From assembly GCA_910579805.1 (NCBI GenBank), contig CAJTWM010000003.1, forward strand, positions 141,632 to 205,631: DNA of 64,000 nt, given 5' to 3'. The number at the start of each line of letters is the position of its first letter. Positions within the stretch are counted from its first letter, which is position 1. The notes beneath the pieces are model-generated. The model was not told where the DNA came from. It ran no database searches and worked only from the letters and a program-made list of their open reading frames with translations. Positions 16,646-26,169 of the stretch are shown in pieces. Both the position numbers and the translations under genes were made by a program. Source of the DNA: an uncultured Lachnospiraceae bacterium. GTDB taxonomy: Bacteria; Bacillota; Clostridia; Lachnospirales; Lachnospiraceae.

Positions 16646-17257
16646 TTATCTTAAAAGCGCTTTTTCAATTGCATCCAGAGTCCGTTCATTTTCCTCAAGA
16701 CATTGATCAACGACCGCTTCGCTGCTAATATCGTTTGCCGCCCTTGTATCGGCGCCAAGCTGTACAAAGCATACATAATTGTGAAATGTTTCTATTCTGG
16801 CTGCCTGCGTTTTTTCTAAGTTTTGCGAATAAGCTTCACAATCTGCTATATTCGTTTCCTGATATTCCCTTAATATTTTTTCTACCTGATCTACCTGATC
16901 GCTTTTTGCCTTTATGATGATCAGTGTGTCTACGTTCGTATCGTTTGACGGACGTTCTGCAAAGAAATCCTCGTACATATCGGAACTGATTCCGTAAATC
17001 TGTTCTAAGGAAACTGCATCTATCTTTGAATCGGGCCAGTAGTTATCTCCAAGCATATCAACGACGGCTTCTTTTATCTCCGCCATTGTAATATCTTCCG
17101 AATATCCTCCTGTGGCTTTACTTCCCGGCATACCTGTATGACCTAAATGACTGTTGCTGGAACGAAGATCGGTTTCTTGTTTCGCGCATCCGTTCAATAT
17201 TATTGATGTAACCGCCAACAATAAAATGATCGATTTTTTCAGTTTTGACTTTTTCAT
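16646..17257 (-). CDS. Lipoprotein, DUF4358-like
   Basis: A 203-residue probable lipoprotein. The N terminus MKKSKLKKS, a hydrophobic segment and the lipobox ILNGCAK place Cys at about residue 24. The mature part has the pattern of DUF4358 proteins common in Clostridia (ALxxEQIYGI-like LEQIYGISSDMYEDFFAERP, then DTLIIIKAKSDQVDQVEKILREY). Function is unknown. ATG at 17257 has the better spacing to GGAAGG than the ATG at 17263. Confidence 0.78.
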   Translation of the reverse strand: MKKSKLKKSIILLLAVTSIILNGCAKQETDLRSSNSHLGHTGMPGSKATGGYSEDITMAEIKEAVVDMLGDNYWPDSKIDAVSLEQIYGISSDMYEDFFAERPSNDTNVDTLIIIKAKSDQVDQVEKILREYQETNIADCEAYSQNLEKTQAARIETFHNYVCFVQLGADTRAANDISSEAVVDQCLEENERTLDAIEKALLR

Positions 17258-17482
17258 AAGCATGACCTTCCTTTTATTTCATTTCTTTGTTATTTCGTAG
17301 TTTTTTATATCGGATCATGTTTATATTCTTTACCTATTCATTGCTAAATATTCCTTTTCTGTGTTATACTGGTATTCGGTATTTTCGTATATAAAGTTTG
17401 GAAATCTTTCAATTTATGGAAATGATACGGACATTTTTAAGCGTAAGATTAAAATTGATTACGAAACGGGAATGAGGATATT

Positions 17483-19039
17483 ATGAGTATTTTAAACGTA
17501 GAAAATTTAACCCATGGTTTTGGAGACAGAGCCATTTTTGATCATGTATCTTTTCGTCTTTTAAAAGGAGAACATATAGGGCTTATCGGTGCAAATGGAG
17601 AGGGAAAGTCTACTTTTATGAATATGATCACAGGTAAGCTGCAGCCTGACGAAGGAAAGATCGAATGGGCGAAAAATGTGAGGGTAGGATATTTGGATCA
17701 GCATACCGTTTTGGAAAAAGGTATGACGATCCGTGACGTTCTGACTTCCGCTTTCGGGTTTCTTTTTGAATGGGAAAGCAGAATGAATGAAATCTGTGAT
17801 AAAATGGGGGATGCGGATGAAAAGCAGCTTGACGCTTATATGGAAGAGCTTGGTACGATTCAGGATCTTTTGACTATGCATGATTTTTATATGATAGACG
17901 CTAAAGTTGACGAAGTGGGCCGTGCGTTGGGACTTACGGAGATCGGATTGGAAAAGGACGTTACCGATTTAAGCGGAGGCCAAAGGACAAAGGTGCTGCT
18001 TGGAAAGCTTTTATTGGAAAAACCGGATATCCTGCTTTTGGACGAACCTACAAATTATTTAGATAAAGAACATATTGAATGGTTAAAGCGTTATCTGAAT
18101 GACTATGAAAACGCTTTTATATTAATATCCCATGATATTCCTTTTTTAAACAGCGTGATCAATCTGATCTATCATATGGATAATCAGGAATTGAACCGGT
18201 ATGTGGGCGATTATGATAAGTTTATGGAAGTTTACGAAATGAAAAAATCCCAGTTAGAGGCCGCTTATAATAAACAGCAAAAAGAAATTGCGGATTTAAA
18301 AGATTTTGTAGCAAGAAATAAAGCCAGAGTATCTACCAGAAATATGGCAATGTCCCGTCAAAAGAAACTGGACAAAATGGAAGTTATCGAACTTGCCGGA
18401 GAAAAACCGAAGCCGGAATTTCATTTTAAGGAGGCAAGGACTTCAGGCCGTTATATTTTTCAAACGAAAGATCTGGTCATCGGTTATGACGAACCTTTAT
18501 CGAAGCCTTTAAATTTAGAAATGGAACGGGGAGAGAAGATTGTCCTCACCGGCGCTAACGGAATCGGTAAAACGACGCTGTTAAAAAGTATTTTAGGGCT
18601 TATCAAACCTCTTGAAGGAGAAGTGGAGCAGGGAGACTATCTGAATATCGGTTATTTTGAACAGGAAATGGATCAGAATATAGAAACTACCTGTATAGAA
18701 GAGATATGGAAAGAATTTCCCGGATTCACACAGTATGAAGTACGGTCCGCTCTCGCTAAATGCGGACTTACGACAAAACATATTGAAAGTAAAGTAAAAG
18801 TATTAAGCGGCGGCGAACAGGCTAAAGTACGTCTTTGCAAATTGATCAACAGAGAAACGAATATTTTGCTTTTGGATGAACCTACCAATCATTTGGACGT
18901 AGATGCAAAAGCGGAATTAAAACGCGCTTTAAAAGAATATAAGGGAAGTATCCTTATGGTCTGCCATGAACCTGAGTTTTATGAGGGTCTTGCTACCGAT
19001 ACATGGGATTGTACAAAATGGACGACTAAAGTCTGGTAA
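17483..19039 (+). CDS. ABC-F family ATP-binding protein
   Basis: A 518-residue duplicated-ATPase protein with no membrane domain, of the ABC-F family that acts on ribosomes (translation factors and some antibiotic resistance proteins). ATPase 1 has Walker A GANGEGKST near residue 37, signature LSGGQRTKV and Walker B ILLLDEPTNYLD. An interdomain linker rich in Lys/Gln (about 250-310) follows. ATPase 2 has GANGIGKTT, LSGGEQAKV and ILLLDEPTNHLD. The short linker and lack of a C-terminal extension point to a housekeeping YbiT/EttA-like protein rather than a classical resistance factor. Confidence 0.93.
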   Translation: MSILNVENLTHGFGDRAIFDHVSFRLLKGEHIGLIGANGEGKSTFMNMITGKLQPDEGKIEWAKNVRVGYLDQHTVLEKGMTIRDVLTSAFGFLFEWESRMNEICDKMGDADEKQLDAYMEELGTIQDLLTMHDFYMIDAKVDEVGRALGLTEIGLEKDVTDLSGGQRTKVLLGKLLLEKPDILLLDEPTNYLDKEHIEWLKRYLNDYENAFILISHDIPFLNSVINLIYHMDNQELNRYVGDYDKFMEVYEMKKSQLEAAYNKQQKEIADLKDFVARNKARVSTRNMAMSRQKKLDKMEVIELAGEKPKPEFHFKEARTSGRYIFQTKDLVIGYDEPLSKPLNLEMERGEKIVLTGANGIGKTTLLKSILGLIKPLEGEVEQGDYLNIGYFEQEMDQNIETTCIEEIWKEFPGFTQYEVRSALAKCGLTTKHIESKVKVLSGGEQAKVRLCKLINRETNILLLDEPTNHLDVDAKAELKRALKEYKGSILMVCHEPEFYEGLATDTWDCTKWTTKVW

Positions 19040-19081
19040 CTTATCATACGAAGGTGAAAAAAGAAAGGATGATGATTGATT

Positions 19082-19891
19082 ATGGAAAGTTCTGTTGTTA
19101 TGAAAAAGGGAATCCCCGGAAGTACGTTAAAGATCATAGCTATTACAACTATGTTCATCGACCATATCGGCGCCGTGATATTCGAGCGTATACTGACTGC
19201 AAACGGATTTTATCTGATCAATATGAATGATGCGCAGAGTTTTTCAGATTTTATGGATAAGAACGGTACGGTTTTTATATTGGATACGGTTTTTAGATTA
19301 ATAGGGCGTCTTGGATTTCCTATCTTTTGTTTTCTTTTGATAGAAGGATTCCTTCATACGCGGAATGTGTGGAAATATGCTTTCCGTCTCTTTTTATTTG
19401 CTATTGTTTCCGAAGTTCCTTTTGATCTGGCATTTAGAAGTTCTATGTTTTCTATAGGTTATCAAAATGTTTTCTTTACTTTATTGATGGGGCTTTTGGC
19501 TATTACTTTGATCCAAATGGCAGAGAAAAAATTATCCGCCAATAAAGTCCTGCAATATTTACTTATCGTTCCGATAACCGTTGTATTTATGCTGATTGCA
19601 GGTTTTTTACGTTGTGATTACGGTTCCATGGGCGTGCTTACCATTGTGATCATGTACCTTTTCCGTAAGAGCAGAATTTGGGAAATGGCAGGGGGATGCG
19701 CCGTTTTAACTTGCATGAGCCTTTCCGAGATCACTGCGTTTATTGCCTTGATCCCGGTTTATAAGTATAACGGAGAAAGAGGATTGAATTTAAAATATAT
19801 ATTTTACGCGTTTTATCCTGTTCATTTGCTTCTTTTATATTTGATCACTCATTTTTTGGGAATTGCAGATGCGTTTAAGATCTTTTTCTAA
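19082..19891 (+). CDS. TraX-family membrane protein
   Basis: A roughly 269-residue integral membrane protein of the TraX/acyltransferase-like family. The family pattern GSTLKIIAITTMFIDHIGAV near the N terminus and RLIGRLGFPIFCFLLIEGF is clear. TraX acetylates F-pilin in enterobacteria; in Firmicutes these stand-alone proteins have no proven role. At least seven hydrophobic segments are visible. The start is uncertain: TTG at 19076 has better spacing to AAAGGA, while ATG at 19082 is the first ATG in frame and ATG at 19100 is also possible. Confidence 0.85.
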   Translation: MESSVVMKKGIPGSTLKIIAITTMFIDHIGAVIFERILTANGFYLINMNDAQSFSDFMDKNGTVFILDTVFRLIGRLGFPIFCFLLIEGFLHTRNVWKYAFRLFLFAIVSEVPFDLAFRSSMFSIGYQNVFFTLLMGLLAITLIQMAEKKLSANKVLQYLLIVPITVVFMLIAGFLRCDYGSMGVLTIVIMYLFRKSRIWEMAGGCAVLTCMSLSEITAFIALIPVYKYNGERGLNLKYIFYAFYPVHLLLLYLITHFLGIADAFKIFF

Positions 19892-19894
19892 TAC

Positions 19895-19922
19895 TGCAAA
19901 GCCGGATTCACCCGGCTTTGCA
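19895..19922 (+). terminator. Terminator hairpin after the TraX-like gene
   Basis: A perfect GC-rich 11-bp stem (19895-19905 with 19912-19922) with a 6-base loop lies between convergent genes. Only a weak T-tract is present on either side. Confidence 0.6.
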
Positions 19923-19974
19923 TAAATGTGAAGAGAATTTCTAAGCCTGCTGCCAAATTTCATTCGGCATAGTA

Positions 19975-20658
19975 TTATCTTGTCGGCATTTGGAAATTCA
20001 CCAGCGCTTTGTTTAAATAATCGTTAAAAGGTTTCATGATCCGGAAAAGTTCTGCGGCTTTTGCAAGAAAAGATTCCGCGTCTTTCAATTCTTCGTCTTT
20101 GACCGGATATTCCAGATACCAGCTTTTAAATTTTAAATATTCTGCCTGAGGATGTTCTTTTTCATATCCTGCGGGAACATTTTTTAATGCCGTCCCCTTT
20201 ACGACAAAGTATTTTTCAAATTCCGGTTCATGTATGATTTTTTCCCATTCTTCACCGTTTCGGGCAATATAATCCCGTATCATTGTCGTTGCGTCTTTAA
20301 ACATATCTGCAAACAGTCCTCCTCCTAAAAAGGATTGATCGCCGGGTTTTATCATAAGATAATATCCCACAGGAACAGGTAATTTTCCTTTAGAGGAAAT
20401 ATGGGCGCGGAATGCAGGGTTATAAGGTGATTTGTCATGGCTGAAGCGAGTATCTCTGACAATTTTAAACGTAAGGTCTTTCGGATCGTTATGTAAAATA
20501 CTGCCGTCAAATTTTCCGATCTCCAGCATTAAAGTCCGTAAAAAATTTTCAAATTCGGCGTTTGCCGTTTTATAACTGTCTTTATTTGCGTGATACCATT
20601 CGCGGTCATTATTCAGGTTCAATGCTGATAAATAATCGATAATTAATTGTGTATTCAT
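19975..20658 (-). CDS. DUF2461 (TIGR02453) family protein
   Basis: A 227-residue protein of the DUF2461/TIGR02453 family. Diagnostic patterns are LSALNLNNDREWYHANKDSY near the N terminus, KIVRDTRFSHDKSPYNPAFRAHIS, and YYLMIKPGDQSFLGGGLFA. The biochemical role is not established. The ribosome site AAAGGAGACAAC is strong. It follows the ECF sigma gene by 15 bases on the same strand and is probably co-transcribed with it. Confidence 0.88.
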   Translation of the reverse strand: MNTQLIIDYLSALNLNNDREWYHANKDSYKTANAEFENFLRTLMLEIGKFDGSILHNDPKDLTFKIVRDTRFSHDKSPYNPAFRAHISSKGKLPVPVGYYLMIKPGDQSFLGGGLFADMFKDATTMIRDYIARNGEEWEKIIHEPEFEKYFVVKGTALKNVPAGYEKEHPQAEYLKFKSWYLEYPVKDEELKDAESFLAKAAELFRIMKPFNDYLNKALVNFQMPTR

Positions 20659-20673
20659 AATCTGTTGTCTCCT

Positions 20674-21525
20674 TTATGATTTTTGTATAATGGAAAGCTG
20701 GGTGGAATCTAAAAATTCCTGTATCATATTTTTCGTTCGTTCAGGTGAGCTGTAAGGTTTACAAAAAGAAAAATCCTGTGAGAGATCGTCAATGTCTTCC
20801 ATAGCGTTTTTTACATCCAGCATAGTCTGGACAGGGATTTCCGCAGCCGTCGTATAATCTGTCTGCAACGGATTTATTCTATGGTTTTGTATCGCATAAT
20901 TGACTCTGTCTTTGCATTTACATTTACCGTTTCCATATTCTCCACAATACTTTCCGAGAAAATCCGCCATTTTTTTGCGTACCCGGGAAAGCCGTTGACG
21001 ATAGGTTTCGGGAGTCATGTCCAAAATATCTCCTGCAATGCGGCTGTCGATCTTAAACATAGTACCCAATATAAAAATACATCTGCTTTCTGTATCAAGA
21101 CATTGCAGCATCACATTAGTACAGGACATTTTCAATTCTTCCGCCAAGATATCCTTTTCCACATTCTGCGTTAAATCCGGCACATCTTGTATTTTACCGT
21201 TTTCTATGTCGTCCCCATAGTATTCGAAGCTTAACGGATAGCGGGCGAACATATGCTTCTTATAATTTTTCAGATGATTGGCCGCAATACTGAATACCCA
21301 GGTTGTAAATGAGCTTTCGCCCCTAAAGGAAGACAGATGGGTGATCATTTTCAGTAAAATATCCTGTGTGGCATCTTCCGCATCTGCAAAGGTACCAAGC
21401 ATCCGCAGGGATAGGTTAAATACAATATCCTGTACGCTGACAATCAGCGTTTCAAGCGCTTTTTTGTTTCCTGCAGTAGCTTGATCGATTAAAATTTGTA
21501 TTTCTTCATTCGTTTTTTTATTCAT
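20674..21525 (-). CDS. ECF-type sigma factor with cysteine-containing C-terminal extension
   Basis: A 283-residue RNA polymerase sigma factor. Region 2 (residues 8-90) contains VFNLSLRMLGTFADAEDATQDILLKM and SFTTWVFSIAANHL. Region 4 (about 130-190) contains LDTESRCIFILGTMFKID and DMTPETYRQRLSRVRKKM. About 90 residues follow region 4, beginning with CGEYGNGKCKCKDR, which could bind metal; such extensions can act as in-built regulators. No anti-sigma gene is adjacent. It has a perfect AGGAGG ribosome site and is followed by the DUF2461 gene. Confidence 0.88.
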   Translation of the reverse strand: MNKKTNEEIQILIDQATAGNKKALETLIVSVQDIVFNLSLRMLGTFADAEDATQDILLKMITHLSSFRGESSFTTWVFSIAANHLKNYKKHMFARYPLSFEYYGDDIENGKIQDVPDLTQNVEKDILAEELKMSCTNVMLQCLDTESRCIFILGTMFKIDSRIAGDILDMTPETYRQRLSRVRKKMADFLGKYCGEYGNGKCKCKDRVNYAIQNHRINPLQTDYTTAAEIPVQTMLDVKNAMEDIDDLSQDFSFCKPYSSPERTKNMIQEFLDSTQLSIIQKS

Positions 21526-21811
21526 AAATTTTACCTCCTAATAAATGAGACAACGTATTCTTGTATGTGTGACAAAAAAATGTATTCTATTTTTCTTTAT
21601 TATTTTAGCATGTGGATATCATAATTTCTATTTTGTATTTTATTATGTATGTCCGTTTCAAAATAAAAGGCTTAAATCAAATTTTTTAAAAGAATTGAGA
21701 AATCGAAAAAAATCTGTTACCATAAAGGATGTAAGATAGGAAGTACAGGCGGAAACTGATAAAAGACACGGATCAGAGAGAACAGTAAAAATTGTTTTTG
21801 GAGTTTAATCA

Positions 21812-22465
21812 ATGAAAATAGTAAAAGCGGTCGTATTTGATATGGACGGGGTTTTGTTTGATACGGAAAGGTTATATAAAGAAAGTTGGAATCTTGTCGC
21901 AAGGGAAAGACATTTAGAAAAGATCAATGAAGTATTGGAAAAGTGTATCGGCGTGAACAGGCAAAGTACGGTCAGGATCATAAAAGAAGCGTATGGGGAA
22001 GATTTTCCTGTTTCGGAGTTTATGGATACCTGTTCCAAATTAGCAAAGGAAAAGATAGAAAAAGATGGTATTCCGGTAAAGAAGGGAGCAAAGGAACTGC
22101 TTGAATTTCTGAAAGGAGAAAATTGTAAGATTGGTCTTGCATCTTCTACGAGAAAGATCAGAATAATGGAAAACTTAGAATGGGGCGGATTAAAAGATTA
22201 TTTTCAGGTTATTATCGGCGGCGATATGGTAGAGCGCAGTAAACCAGATCCGGAAATCTATCTATGCGCCTGCAAGGAACTTTCCGTTGAACCAAAAGAA
22301 GCTTATGCGATTGAAGATTCTCCAAACGGAATCCGGTCCGCCCACAGGGCGGGAATGATGACTATCATGGTCCCTGATCTGATAAAACCTGACGAAGAAA
22401 TATTAAATTTTGTCACAGTTTGTAAAAATGATCTTATAGAAGTAATAGATTATTTTAACGCTTAA
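21812..22465 (+). CDS. HAD family phosphatase (beta-phosphoglucomutase-like)
   Basis: A 217-residue HAD-IA hydrolase of the beta-phosphoglucomutase/phosphatase group. Motif I is VVFDMDGVLFDTE (Asp10 and Asp12), motif II is LASSTRK, motif III Lys lies in ERSKPDPEIY, and motif IV is AIEDSPNGIRSA. The C1 cap is between residues 17 and 85. Substrate is probably a sugar phosphate. The GGAG ribosome site is 9 bases upstream. It begins a same-strand group with the isochorismatase-fold hydrolase and the metallopeptidase gene. Confidence 0.9.
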   Translation: MKIVKAVVFDMDGVLFDTERLYKESWNLVARERHLEKINEVLEKCIGVNRQSTVRIIKEAYGEDFPVSEFMDTCSKLAKEKIEKDGIPVKKGAKELLEFLKGENCKIGLASSTRKIRIMENLEWGGLKDYFQVIIGGDMVERSKPDPEIYLCACKELSVEPKEAYAIEDSPNGIRSAHRAGMMTIMVPDLIKPDEEILNFVTVCKNDLIEVIDYFNA

Positions 22466-22534
22466 GTTTGTATGGAAATTTTCATTCCGCTTTAGCGGAT
22501 ATATGTGCGCTGCAACGCGTAGATGGGAGCAAGT

Positions 22535-23062
22535 ATGAGAAAAATTTTAATTGTGATCGATATGCAGAACGATTTTATAGACGGTACGCTGGGTACGGAC
22601 GAAGCGGTAAAGATCGTAGATCCTGTGATACAGAAAATAAAAGAATACGATATCCAAAATATTTATGCAACGAGAGATACCCACGGAGAAGATTATCTTT
22701 CTACGCAGGAAGGGAAAAATCTTCCGGTAGAGCATTGTATCAAAGGTACGGAAGGCTGGGAGATCAGAAAAGAGATCAGGGAGCTTTTAGAAGGAGCTGT
22801 CATTGTGGATAAACCTACTTTCGGAAGCGTAGAGCTTGCTCATATGCTTTCAAAAGAAAGGGAAAAGGAAGAACTGGAAATCGAACTTGTGGGACTTTGT
22901 ACGGATATTTGTGTGGTATCCAACGCACTTTTATTAAAAGCGTCGATGCCGGAAACTAAAATTTCCGTCGATGTTTCCTGCTGCGCCGGAGTAACGGTAG
23001 AAACCCATAAAGCGGCGTTAGAAACGATGAAAATGTGTCAGATTTCACTGATTTCACATTAA
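22535..23062 (+). CDS. Isochorismatase-fold cysteine hydrolase (nicotinamidase-like)
   Basis: A 175-residue cysteine hydrolase. The catalytic triad is visible: Asp in VIDMQNDFIDG, Lys in VDKPTFGS and Cys in GLCTDICVVSNA. The fold and size fit nicotinamidase/pyrazinamidase-related enzymes, although the typical metal-site histidines of PncA are only partly recognisable (TRDTHGEDY). Assignment as nicotinamidase is therefore tentative. ATG at 22535 with GGGAGC 5 bases upstream is preferred to ATG at 22523. Confidence 0.87.
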   Translation: MRKILIVIDMQNDFIDGTLGTDEAVKIVDPVIQKIKEYDIQNIYATRDTHGEDYLSTQEGKNLPVEHCIKGTEGWEIRKEIRELLEGAVIVDKPTFGSVELAHMLSKEREKEELEIELVGLCTDICVVSNALLLKASMPETKISVDVSCCAGVTVETHKAALETMKMCQISLISH

Positions 23063-23084
23063 ATGAAGGAAACCTTTTATAACA

Positions 23085-23801
23085 ATGGAACGTTTTTATT
23101 TTTTGTATAACGGAAAGAAATATGAATATCAATTAATAAAGGGCCGAAGAAAAAGTCTTTCTATTTTGATAGAAAAAGCCGGTGGGATCATTGTAAAAGC
23201 TCCCCTTTATTCTTCCGCCACGGAAATTCAAAAATTGGTTGAAAAAAAAGCGGATTGGATCGTCAAAAAGACAGAACAAGCGGTAGAGCTTGAAAAAAAC
23301 AGGCCGGCGCATCATTATGTAAATGGTGAAACCTTTTATTTTAGGGGAAGGCCCCTGACGCTCAATCTGATTGTCAACCAAGACAGAAACAGGATCATGG
23401 TAAAAAAACAGGCTGATACTTTATTGATAGTTTCCCCTGTGTCGGATAGTGAAACGGTCAAAAATGCGGTCGTGAAATGGTATAGGGAGCGGGCTAGAGA
23501 AGTTTTGCAGCAAAAAGTTTGTTACTTCCAAAAATTTATCGGAAAAAGCGTCGGGGATATACGGATCAAGGAACAAAAGAGCAGGTGGGGAAGCTGCAGT
23601 GCAAAAGGCAATCTAAACTTTAATTGGAAGATCATTATGGCAGAGGACGATATGATAGATTATCTTGTAGTACATGAACTTTGTCACAGACTGCATATGA
23701 ACCATTCCAAAGAATTTTGGGAGAGTGTGGGAAAGTTGATTCCCGACTATAAGACAAAAGAAAAATGGCTGAAAGAAAATGGAACGCAATTGGATCTATG
23801 A
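23085..23801 (+). CDS. YgjP/DUF45-type zinc metallopeptidase-like protein
   Basis: A 238-residue protein of the M48-related YgjP-like (DUF45) family. The zinc motif HELCHRLHMNHSKEFW (HExxH plus a downstream His) and the preceding SRWGSCSAKGNLNFNW block are diagnostic. Members are annotated as metal-dependent hydrolases, and some YgjP proteins have been reported to hydrolyse UTP. It follows the cysteine hydrolase by 22 bases and ends inside a shared terminator with the GH31 gene on the other strand. Confidence 0.9.
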   Translation: MERFYFLYNGKKYEYQLIKGRRKSLSILIEKAGGIIVKAPLYSSATEIQKLVEKKADWIVKKTEQAVELEKNRPAHHYVNGETFYFRGRPLTLNLIVNQDRNRIMVKKQADTLLIVSPVSDSETVKNAVVKWYRERAREVLQQKVCYFQKFIGKSVGDIRIKEQKSRWGSCSAKGNLNFNWKIIMAEDDMIDYLVVHELCHRLHMNHSKEFWESVGKLIPDYKTKEKWLKENGTQLDL

Positions 23802-23825
23802 ATCCCGCAGCGTTCCATTTCTTAT
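23777..23825 (+). terminator. Bidirectional terminator between metallopeptidase and GH31 genes
   Basis: A perfect 11-bp inverted repeat (23777-23787 with 23810-23820) overlaps the last codons of the metallopeptidase gene and is followed by TTCTT. Confidence 0.65.
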
Positions 23826-23832
23826 AAAAAAA

Positions 23833-26169
23833 TTAAAAATTGACTTCTATCTCGTTACTTTCCGGCGTTATGATCGTATCGTTACCTTCCGTTATAACAG
23901 AACCTCCGTTCACGGAAACTGCCTTCACATTGACCAAGCGTATGGTGAAAGGTTTTGTGCCTTTTGTATGGATAGAAAGTTTACCGTCTTCGTTTTTCAC
24001 ATTTACAGACAGATCTACATTTTGTTTCATATCGTACACAACGGTAGAGGCTTCTTTTCCTTCCTGCAAAGCATAAATGCGTACTTCCGCTCCGTCTGCA
24101 TAATCGTAATCCGGCCTGTCGTCATGAGCGCCCATAACGATAATGGAATTTTCACGGACCATAAGAGGGATACTCAGATAATCATGTTTTTCCGTGATCC
24201 ATTCCCCGCCGCGCTTACTTTCTCCGGTAAAGAAATTGGTCCATATGCCCTTTGGCAGATAATATTCCGCCATGCTTTCGTCGTTAAAGATCGGGGCTAC
24301 CAGCAGAGAATCGCCTAACATATATTGCTTATCTATATAATTACAATTCTTATCTCCGGTAAATTCCAAAACCATTGCCCTCATAGTGGGAATGCCGGAC
24401 TTGGAAGTTTCTATCGAAGTTTTATAAAGATACGGCATGAAACGCGCCTTTAATCTTGTAAAAAACCGTACTACATCTACGGCTTCTTCATCATATACCC
24501 ATGGAACGCGGTAAGAGGTACTTCCGTGCAGGCGGCTGTGTGAGGATAAAAGCCCGAACGCCACCCACCTTTTGTAAACGTCCGCCGTAGAAGTATTTTC
24601 AAAGCCTCCTATATCGTGCGCCCAAAAACCAAATCCCGACATCATCAGGGAAAGGCCGCCGCGCAGGCTTTCTTCCATGGATTCATAATCGGACCAGCAG
24701 TCGCCGCCCCAGTGTACCGGAAATTTCTGGCCGCCTACGGTGGCGGATCTGGCAAATAATACCGCCTCCCCTTTGCCGCGTTTTCTTTCCAGTAATTCAT
24801 AAACACATTTATTGTAAAGATAAGTATAAAAATTGTGCATCTTCTTTGCGTCGGAGCCGTCAAAATATACTGCGTCTGTGGGAATCCTCTCACCGAAGTC
24901 CGTTTTGAAGCAATCCACGCCCATATCCAAAAGTACTTCCAATTTATCCTGAAACCATTTATAAGCGTCAGGATTTGTGAAATCTACCAAAGCCATACCC
25001 GGCTGCCACATATCCCACTGCCAGACGTCGCCGTTAGGACGTTTCAGAAAATATCCCTTTTCCATACCTTCCGGGAAAAGACAGGATTCCTGACCGATAT
25101 AGGAATTGATCCAAACGCAGACGTTTAATCCCTTTGCTTTGATGCGATGCAGCATACCGGCAGGATCGGGGAATACCCGATTGTCCCATACAAAATCCGA
25201 CCAATGAAATTCCTTCATCCAGAAGCAGTCAAAATGGAAAGTGCGCAGAGGAATCCCTCTGTCCAGCATACCGTCAATAAAACTCATGACTGTCTGTTCG
25301 TCATAATTGGTAGTAAAGGAGGTGGAAAGCCACAGTCCAAAAGTCCAAGGCGCAGGAAGAGACGGCTTTCCCGTCAGATCCGTATAATGTACCAAAGCCT
25401 CTTTCATGGTAGGCCCGTTAATAAAAAAGTAATCCAAATATCCGCCCTCTACGGAAAATTCAGCTTTTGTAACCTGTTCCGTTGCAATTTCGAAAGATAC
25501 TTGTTCAGGATGATTTACAAGAATACCGTAGCCTTTATTGGAAAGATAAAAGGGAATATTTTTATAGGACTGGTCGGTGCTTGTTCCGCCGTCCGCATTC
25601 CAGATATCGATGGACTGGCCGTTTTTTACAAAAGGGGTAAAACGTTCGCCTGTTCCGTATATCAGCTCTCCTACACCGAGGCTTAACTGCTGGCGCATAT
25701 AAGTCTCTTCCAAATCCCCTTTATCGTAATAATCGCCTTTCCAGTCGGTTTTCATAAGCGCAAGATCCCTTCCGGCGCTTTTAGAGATCTCCTTGCCGTT
25801 GCGTTTATAGATCATAGACCAATTCTGCTTTCCAATTTCCAGTGATAGGCTGCCGCTTTTTATCGTGATGATTTCTTCGGATTCCGTAACTTCCAAAGGA
25901 CATGTTTCCGTAAGTTCAAGTTCAAATTCGGGGCTTTTTTTCAAAGCGCCCATATGATGATAGGTCTGCAGACGGAGAATCTCCGGTGCAGGGGAAGTGA
26001 TGACTAAAGTAAGATTAATGCCTCCTAAAGTATCTCCCCGTTTTGTGATACGGTGTGTCGGCGCACAAATAGTAACTTTGTCTTTTTCCGTTTTTGTAAA
26101 ATAAGCCTGCTGCGGCGCAAAACATTCGCAGCCTTCTTTTTGTAACCAGCATCCGTTACTGAATTTCAT
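23833..26169 (-). CDS. yicI: GH31 alpha-xylosidase (YicI-like)
   Basis: A 778-residue family 31 glycoside hydrolase that removes alpha-1,6-linked xylose, for example from isoprimeverose or xyloglucan fragments. The nucleophile is Asp424 in CFKTDFGERIPTDAVY, whose KTDFGE context is the alpha-xylosidase pattern. The acid/base is Asp490 in WGGDCWSDYESM. The N-terminal beta-sandwich (1-260), the (beta/alpha)8 barrel (270-590) and the C-terminal sandwiches are of usual length. There is no signal peptide, so it is cytoplasmic. It is monocistronic, with no transporter adjacent, and is convergent with the metallopeptidase gene. The AGGAGATTTACC ribosome site is well placed. Confidence 0.93.
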   Translation of the reverse strand: MKFSNGCWLQKEGCECFAPQQAYFTKTEKDKVTICAPTHRITKRGDTLGGINLTLVITSPAPEILRLQTYHHMGALKKSPEFELELTETCPLEVTESEEIITIKSGSLSLEIGKQNWSMIYKRNGKEISKSAGRDLALMKTDWKGDYYDKGDLEETYMRQQLSLGVGELIYGTGERFTPFVKNGQSIDIWNADGGTSTDQSYKNIPFYLSNKGYGILVNHPEQVSFEIATEQVTKAEFSVEGGYLDYFFINGPTMKEALVHYTDLTGKPSLPAPWTFGLWLSTSFTTNYDEQTVMSFIDGMLDRGIPLRTFHFDCFWMKEFHWSDFVWDNRVFPDPAGMLHRIKAKGLNVCVWINSYIGQESCLFPEGMEKGYFLKRPNGDVWQWDMWQPGMALVDFTNPDAYKWFQDKLEVLLDMGVDCFKTDFGERIPTDAVYFDGSDAKKMHNFYTYLYNKCVYELLERKRGKGEAVLFARSATVGGQKFPVHWGGDCWSDYESMEESLRGGLSLMMSGFGFWAHDIGGFENTSTADVYKRWVAFGLLSSHSRLHGSTSYRVPWVYDEEAVDVVRFFTRLKARFMPYLYKTSIETSKSGIPTMRAMVLEFTGDKNCNYIDKQYMLGDSLLVAPIFNDESMAEYYLPKGIWTNFFTGESKRGGEWITEKHDYLSIPLMVRENSIIVMGAHDDRPDYDYADGAEVRIYALQEGKEASTVVYDMKQNVDLSVNVKNEDGKLSIHTKGTKPFTIRLVNVKAVSVNGGSVITEGNDTIITPESNEIEVNF

